A stretch of DNA of 64,000 bases from Hoeflea sp038900095 (GTDB lineage Bacteria > Pseudomonadota > Alphaproteobacteria > Rhizobiales > Rhizobiaceae), in contig NZ_JBBMQQ010000004.1 of assembly GCF_038900095.1 (NCBI RefSeq), positions 248,001-312,000 on the forward strand, written 5' to 3'. The stretch's first letter is position 1. Every line of letters begins with the position of its first letter. The translations under genes and the position numbers were made by a program. The notes beneath the pieces were generated by a model that saw nothing but the letters and a program-made list of their open reading frames with translations, did not search any database and was not told the DNA's origin. Below, piece by piece: positions 59,873-64,000 of the stretch.

Positions 59873-60466
59873 TCAGGCGTTTTCTTCGCCGTCTTCATCA
59901 TCCAGGTAGTCCGGATCGTTGGCGGCGGCTTCTTCGGCTTCCGCAGCGGCTTCCTCGTCGATGCCGTAGATCGCATCGGCCGACGACAGGTCTTCGCCCT
60001 TGAGCTGGCGTTCGGCTTCATCAGCCGAACGTGCCACGTTGAAGGTGACCGTCACGCTGACGTCGGCATGCAGTGCCAGCGGCACGGTGTGCAGGCCGAT
60101 GGTCTTGACCGGGTTGTTCATGTCCACCTGGCTGCGACCGATGTTGAAGCCGTTGTCGGCGAGCACCTGGATCACGTCGCGAGCGGCAACCGAACCGTAA
60201 AGCTGGCCGGTTTCGCCAGCCGAACGAACGACGACGAAGGTCTTGCCGTCGAGCTTTTCGGCGATCTGTTCGGCTTCCGACTTGCGCTCGAGGTTGCGGG
60301 CTTCAAGCACAGCGCGCTCGGCCTCGAAACGGGTCTTGTTGGCTGCGTTGGCGCGCAGTGCCTTGCCCTGCGGCAGCAGGTAGTTGCGGGCGTAGCCATC
60401 GCGAACCTTTACGGTGTCGCCCATCTGGCCGAGCTTGGCGATGCGTTCAAGAAGAATGACGTCCAT
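59873..60466 (-). CDS. rplI: 50S ribosomal protein L9
   Basis: A 197-residue protein: N-terminal domain MDVILLERIAKLGQMGDTVK and the motif KVRDGYARNYLLPQGKALRA, the long linking helix (EARNLERKSEAEQIAEKLDG), and the C-terminal domain with GSVAARDVIQVLADNGFNIG. It carries an acidic extension of about 40 residues (EEAAAEAEEAAANDPDYLDD) typical of alphaproteobacterial L9. Last gene of the rpsF-rpsR-DUF2232-rplI operon. Confidence 0.97.
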   Translation of the reverse strand: MDVILLERIAKLGQMGDTVKVRDGYARNYLLPQGKALRANAANKTRFEAERAVLEARNLERKSEAEQIAEKLDGKTFVVVRSAGETGQLYGSVAARDVIQVLADNGFNIGRSQVDMNNPVKTIGLHTVPLALHADVSVTVTFNVARSADEAERQLKGEDLSSADAIYGIDEEAAAEAEEAAANDPDYLDDEDGEENA

Positions 60467-60490
60467 GTTGATATCCTTTCGAGGAGGTTG

Positions 60491-61450
60491 TCAGTGATTG
60501 GAGTTGGGACCGGAACCGGTCACCGTGAGTGTGCGGGCTGTGTCGAACAGTCCGAGGAACAGGAAAAATGCCAGTGGCAGCGTGAAGATGATGGTCGCCA
60601 GATAGGCGGCCCACAGCAGCAGGCCGCGTGCCGGTTTGCCCCGTGTGCGGTGGTGCGCGATGGCAAAGCCGGCGACCACGAAGCCGATGCCGAAAGCACC
60701 GCAGATGGTCCAGCCGACCAGGCCGACGCCGCCTTCAATGAAACTCATGGCCACGCCGGCGGCGAGTGCGACGGCACCCATGCGCGGCATCCTCAGCTGT
60801 GAGGGGATGTCGTCCCTGGGGCGCTTGGAGCGGCCCGACATGCGCACGATGGCCGAGGCGATGTACCAGCCGGCAAGCAGGATCAGCACCCACATCGCGG
60901 CCTGGATCGCGGGCAGGGCGTAGAGGAAAAACTGCTTCATGTCCGCAGTGCCCTCGGCTGTAGGCTCGTAGGCGGGGTTGCCGTCCTTGATGGTGGCGAC
61001 AAACACGTCGACCAGCTCGCTGACGAATTCCGCGCCGTATCCCATCGCCAGCCCCACGGCGATCAGGCCGATGCAGACGCAAAACGCGATGTTGACGAAG
61101 ATGTCGGAGAGCGGATACCAGGCGACCGCGCCCTCGGGCCCCCCGATTTCCTCGGCTGGACGTGCCAGGTTCGAAAGATGGGCGATCCATGCGGCAGGGG
61201 CGAGCGTGGTAACGGCGGAAACCAGCGCGGCCTGCGGTGTGGTCGCAAAGCCGATCACGGCCATGGCGCAGGCAACGGCGACAATCGAGGCCAGATTGGA
61301 CCAGCCGAGGCCGGCAATCAGGATCGGAAGCGCCGCGGCGGCAAACAGCATGAAGGAAAGGCTGGAAGGAGATCCGGCGCTGACAAGCAGGAACGCGGCG
61401 GAAACGCCGGCAAGCAGGCCCACAAGGAGCGATGTGCTTTGCTGTGTCAT
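60491..61450 (-). CDS. DUF2232 membrane protein
   Basis: A 319-residue protein with about eight spans, beginning SLLVGLLAGVSAAFLLVSAG and with GLGWSNLASIVAVACAMAVI and AALPILIAG in the first half. The place between rpsR and rplI is the normal location of the DUF2232 gene in rhizobia. Function unknown. The start lies 128 bp after the rpsR stop and the stop is 24 bp before rplI. Confidence 0.85.
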   Translation of the reverse strand: MTQQSTSLLVGLLAGVSAAFLLVSAGSPSSLSFMLFAAAALPILIAGLGWSNLASIVAVACAMAVIGFATTPQAALVSAVTTLAPAAWIAHLSNLARPAEEIGGPEGAVAWYPLSDIFVNIAFCVCIGLIAVGLAMGYGAEFVSELVDVFVATIKDGNPAYEPTAEGTADMKQFFLYALPAIQAAMWVLILLAGWYIASAIVRMSGRSKRPRDDIPSQLRMPRMGAVALAAGVAMSFIEGGVGLVGWTICGAFGIGFVVAGFAIAHHRTRGKPARGLLLWAAYLATIIFTLPLAFFLFLGLFDTARTLTVTGSGPNSNH

Positions 61451-61578
61451 TCGTCGCTGTCCTGCTTCAAGCAGTTAGAGGCAAAACGCCCCAACCCGGG
61501 ATTTTGGCGGCCCAGACCCCGCGCCCGTCGCGGGATGGGAAATGGACCCGGCGCCTGAACGCCGGATCCGGTAATATT

Positions 61579-61827
61579 CTACTTCAGCACGTAAGGCAGA
61601 AGGCCGAGGAAACGTGCACGCTTGATCGCCCGGGCGAGTTCGCGCTGCTTCTTCTGGCTCACAGCCGTGATGCGGGAAGGAACGATCTTGCCGCGCTCGG
61701 AAATGTAGCGCTGCAGCAGGCGGACGTCCTTGTAGTCGATCTTCGGCGCATTCGCACCCGAGAACGGGCAGGTCTTGCGGCGGCGATTGAACGGACGGCG
61801 CGTCGGGATCTGATTGATATCAACCAT
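61579..61827 (-). CDS. rpsR: 30S ribosomal protein S18
   Basis: An 82-residue protein starting MVDINQIPTRRPFNRRRKTC, with CPFSGANAPKIDYKDVRLLQ, YISERGKIVPSRITAVSQKK and the end RAIKRARFLGLLPYVLK, all diagnostic of S18. Follows rpsF by 12 bp. Confidence 0.98.
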   Translation of the reverse strand: MVDINQIPTRRPFNRRRKTCPFSGANAPKIDYKDVRLLQRYISERGKIVPSRITAVSQKKQRELARAIKRARFLGLLPYVLK

Positions 61828-61839
61828 TGCTCTAATCTC

Positions 61840-62259
61840 CTATTCGCGGTCTTCGCGCGGACGGCGCGGGCCACGGTCGCCACGATCACCGCGGTCGCCA
61901 CGGTCACGATCGCCGCCACGCGGACGGTCATCACGTTCACGCTTCTGAAGCATGGCCGACGGGCCTTCTTCATGGGCGTCAACAGAAACGGTCATGAAGC
62001 GAAGAATGTCTTCGTTGAAGCGCATCTGGCGCTCCATTTCCTTCACGGCGTCCGAAGGGGCATCAATGTCCATCAGCGCATAATGCGCCTTGCGGTTCTT
62101 GTTGATGCGGTAGGTGAGGGACTTGAGGCCCCAGTGTTCAATGCGCCCGACTTTGCCGCCATTAGCTTCGATCACACCCTTGTACTGTTCTACGAGGGCT
62201 TCGACCTGCTGGCTGGAGACATCCTGCCGGGCAAGGAATACATGTTCATAAAGAGCCAT
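61840..62259 (-). CDS. rpsF: 30S ribosomal protein S6
   Basis: A 139-residue S6. The core has MALYEHVFLARQDVSSQQVE, VGRIEHWGLKSLTYRINKNR and KAHYALMDIDAPSDAVKEME. The C-terminal extension is a low-complexity arginine, glycine and aspartate repeat (GDRDRGDRGDRGDRG) common in rhizobia. First gene of the operon; preceded by a leader of about 220 bases. Confidence 0.97.
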   Translation of the reverse strand: MALYEHVFLARQDVSSQQVEALVEQYKGVIEANGGKVGRIEHWGLKSLTYRINKNRKAHYALMDIDAPSDAVKEMERQMRFNEDILRFMTVSVDAHEEGPSAMLQKRERDDRPRGGDRDRGDRGDRGDRGPRRPREDRE

Positions 62260-62988
62260 GATTGACTTGCCTTTCTTGCTTTAACATCACCCGGATCCGG
62301 CGCTAAGCCCCAGCGACTTGTCCTGGCGGCCATTTGGGCCGGGCAAGAAAGACGTGGTATCGAGACGGTCGTGAGCGGAGACACGGGAGGCCGGAGCGCT
62401 TGTGCCCCTAGGATCCTGAAGGATCGCACCCTCCGTTCAGCCACCAGCCAGATGACCGGGTGTTCGAACAAGCGCGCTTATACGCCGTTTTCGCTGCATT
62501 GCAAGAGCGAAGCATCCCGCAAACCCTGAAAGCCATTTCGTCGCCGGGATCTCTTGGAGGTAATTGCCGGAGGAGGATGGAGCCGGAAGGCCAAAACCTG
62601 CCTGCCTGAAACCCTGGCTTTGATAAGTCGGCCGACCGTCCCCTTGTCATGTGTTTTGCACCTGGAATGCCATTCGATATTGGTAAGGAATCGCCTGAAC
62701 CGGGCTCTGTTTCCCGCCTGGCGGGCTTAGGCGCAACAGATGCGCCGGAAATGGTCTGGAAGGCGAACCAACGTGTAACCGCAAGGTCTGCAAGCTCTCC
62801 AACCGCAAAACCGGCCTTTGGGCGTGATCTGACCTGCCGGTTTGACCCCGATTTAGTACCGGTAAATTTTGATTTATCCGTTTAACGCCGGTTTCATCTG
62901 TCTGCTTATATTATGAAATACTAAATATGAATTGAGCGACAGACTGGCAATTCCTCCGGTTTGATCTCTGCAACGGAAGGAAAACCCC
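62260..62988. other. Intergenic region with rpsF promoter and leader
   Basis: No gene supported over 729 bp. The left part is the leader of the rpsF operon and may contain the S6:S18 autoregulatory hairpin known in other bacteria, although I could not fit it with confidence; a GATCCT/AGGATC dyad is near 62410. An 78-codon frame (62649-62885) has random-looking composition. The right end is AT-rich and precedes the molybdopterin-fold gene. Confidence 0.45.
62477..62504 (-). promoter_or_regulatory. Promoter of the rpsF operon
   Basis: On the minus strand TTGCAA (62504-62499), 16 bases, then TATAAG (62482-62477). Transcription would begin about 210 bases upstream of rpsF. Confidence 0.55.
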
Positions 62989-63477
62989 ATGTCCTCAGTG
63001 TTGAAGACCCTGCTTGTCGGCATGACGCTGGTGTTTTGTGCAATCCCGGTTCAGGCCGCAGATTCCGGCAAGGTGGTGCTGACCGTCTCCGGTAAGGTGA
63101 CCAATGGTGAAGCGGTGGACTTTACGCTTGAGGAACTGGAGGCGTTGGGCACCACCAGTATTACCACGAGCTCCACCTGGGAACCGGTAGCCGTCACCTA
63201 TGAAGGCGTGTCGCTGGCTGCTTTGATGCAGGCCGTCGGCGCCGATGGCGAGACCGCAGCGATCATGGCGCTCAACAAGTACCGGACCGAAATCCCGGTT
63301 TCCGACTTCGTCGATCATGGCGTCATCCTTGCAAGCCGCAGGAATGGCGAACCCATGCCGATCAGCAAGAAGGGGCCCTTGTTCGTGATCTATCCCTTCG
63401 ATGACAAGCCGGAACTCAACAACGAAATCTACCACGCCCGGTCTGCCTGGCAGGTCCGCAGCATCATCATCGAATAG
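62989..63477 (+). CDS. Exported molybdopterin-oxidoreductase-fold protein
   Basis: A 162-residue protein with a signal peptide ending near VQA-ADS. The mature part starts KVVLTVSGKVTNGEAVDFTL and continues VTYEGVSLAALMQAVG, KYRTEIPVSDFVDHGVILAS and GPLFVIYPFDDKPELNNEIY, which is the small sulfite-oxidase-like molybdopterin-binding fold. There is no cofactor cysteine, so it may bind something else or be a sensor subunit. It lies 26 bp before a membrane sensor gene, a pairing I recall with diguanylate cyclases. Confidence 0.8.
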   Translation: MSSVLKTLLVGMTLVFCAIPVQAADSGKVVLTVSGKVTNGEAVDFTLEELEALGTTSITTSSTWEPVAVTYEGVSLAALMQAVGADGETAAIMALNKYRTEIPVSDFVDHGVILASRRNGEPMPISKKGPLFVIYPFDDKPELNNEIYHARSAWQVRSIIIE

Positions 63478-63503
63478 ATCAAGACGCAAAAGATCCGGCA
63501 TCC

Positions 63504-64000
63504 ATGCGGCTCCCCACCTCCACATTCAATCTGTTCGCCATCGCCAGCCTGATCGGGCTTGGCGCCATTGGCTGGATTCACATTGGTCTTGTGGCTTCGA
63601 CGGAGGATTCCGCTTTTCGCTCGGCCCGTTACGATGTGACGTGGACCGGCTCGGCGGGCCGGATAGAAATTCTGGAGTTGCAGCTCCGGGTCGCCAAGTA
63701 CCTGGAAAGTGGCAGTGCGGAAGATGCCGACCAGGTGTATCTCTACAGCCAGATCGTCGAGGGCCGGCTGGAGAACTGGAACACCGGTGTGTTTGGCGAG
63801 TACCTTGATGACTCGCCCGCGCGCCGGGCCATGTTTGACAGGGCCCACGCCGAGTTCCGCGATGCCAAAACAGCGTTTGCCAGGATCGACGACCCCGAGG
63901 TTCTGGCGCGTCTTCAAAAGAAGATAGATCTGATCGTCCCGATCCTCGATCGTATCGGCACCGACGCCCACACCCACACCGTAACGGTCAATGCCGCAAT
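63504..64000 (+). CDS. Membrane sensor protein, N-terminal part (runs off the window)
   Basis: From the ATG at 63504 an open frame continues to the window edge (165 codons, no stop). It starts with a membrane span (TFNLFAIASLIGLGAIGWIH), followed by a helical periplasmic domain (GRIEILELQLRVAKYLESGS, ARRAMFDRAHAEFRDAKTAF, ARLQKKIDLIVPILDRIGTD). That is how the sensor part of GGDEF or histidine kinase proteins looks; the output domain is outside. It follows the molybdopterin-fold protein in a likely two-gene operon. Confidence 0.7.
   Translation, partial: MRLPTSTFNLFAIASLIGLGAIGWIHIGLVASTEDSAFRSARYDVTWTGSAGRIEILELQLRVAKYLESGSAEDADQVYLYSQIVEGRLENWNTGVFGEYLDDSPARRAMFDRAHAEFRDAKTAFARIDDPEVLARLQKKIDLIVPILDRIGTDAHTHTVTVNAA

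Noticed and set aside
62649..62885. 78-codon frame between rpsF and the molybdopterin-fold gene
   Set aside because: No ribosome binding site, no domain and random composition.
1..64000. CRISPR arrays, insertion sequences, integrases and att sites
   Set aside because: No direct repeat arrays, transposase motifs or integrase genes seen on either strand, which also argues against a plain prophage.

Overview
The window reads as chromosome of an alphaproteobacterium in the Hyphomicrobiales (Rhizobiales), probably Rhizobiaceae-like. The basis is the order feuP-feuQ, lipoprotein, ccmIEFH, degP, a second two-component pair, glnE, which I recall from Sinorhizobium meliloti (cycHJKL-degP-feuPQ locus), together with a rhizobial-type gene transfer agent cluster, DUF1214/DUF1254 genes, a YcgN-family protein and the rpsF-rpsR-DUF2232-rplI operon. 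Genus cannot be fixed from sequence reading alone. Coding DNA is GC-rich throughout, apart from a visibly AT-richer patch at about 5.3-6.5 kb.

Left part (1-6.5 kb): end of a DUF1254/DUF1214 pair, a bifunctional penicillin-binding protein, a YcgN-like cysteine-cluster protein, a DUF1328 membrane peptide, a DUF1902 plus helix-turn-helix (antitoxin-type) pair, then a patch with a 30-residue membrane ORF, an unrecognised 186-residue protein and a candidate small RNA ending in a strong terminator.

6.6-23 kb: a complete structural cluster of a gene transfer agent (GTA) in RcGTA order: small and large terminase, portal, gp3.5-like protein, prohead protease, capsid, connector, head closure, tail terminator, major tail, gp10, gp10.1, tape measure, distal tail, hub, NlpC/P60 peptidase, host-specificity 'megatron', holin-like protein. 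Peculiarities are an open reading frame running unbroken from protease into capsid, an N-terminally extended terminase preceded by a palindromic repeat, and a methyltransferase plus an antisense membrane gene placed between terminase and portal.

23-39.4 kb: a small secreted protein (candidate FeuN), FeuP/FeuQ, a lipoprotein, cytochrome c maturation genes ccmIEFH (ccmI carries an internally duplicated TPR module), an alpha/beta hydrolase-OsmC fusion, DegP, an OmpR/HisKA pair and GlnE. This is an envelope-stress, envelope-signalling, heme-protein and nitrogen-control block, all on the + strand.

39.6-48 kb: a chemoreceptor, a zinc-dependent metallopeptidase, and a signalling cluster of two stand-alone receivers, a PAS histidine kinase and a large membrane PAS histidine kinase with no DNA-binding output. 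48-59.8 kb: PepN, a lone molybdenum hydroxylase large subunit, a DMT exporter, a secreted protein behind a dyad operator, an MFS transporter, a uracil-DNA glycosylase with few cysteines, and an ArsR regulator translationally overlapped with a protein that looks like a permuted ATP-grasp ligase. 59.8-64 kb: rplI, DUF2232, rpsR and rpsF on the minus strand, and at the right edge a small molybdopterin-fold protein followed by the start of a membrane sensor. I found no tRNA, rRNA, CRISPR array or insertion sequence.
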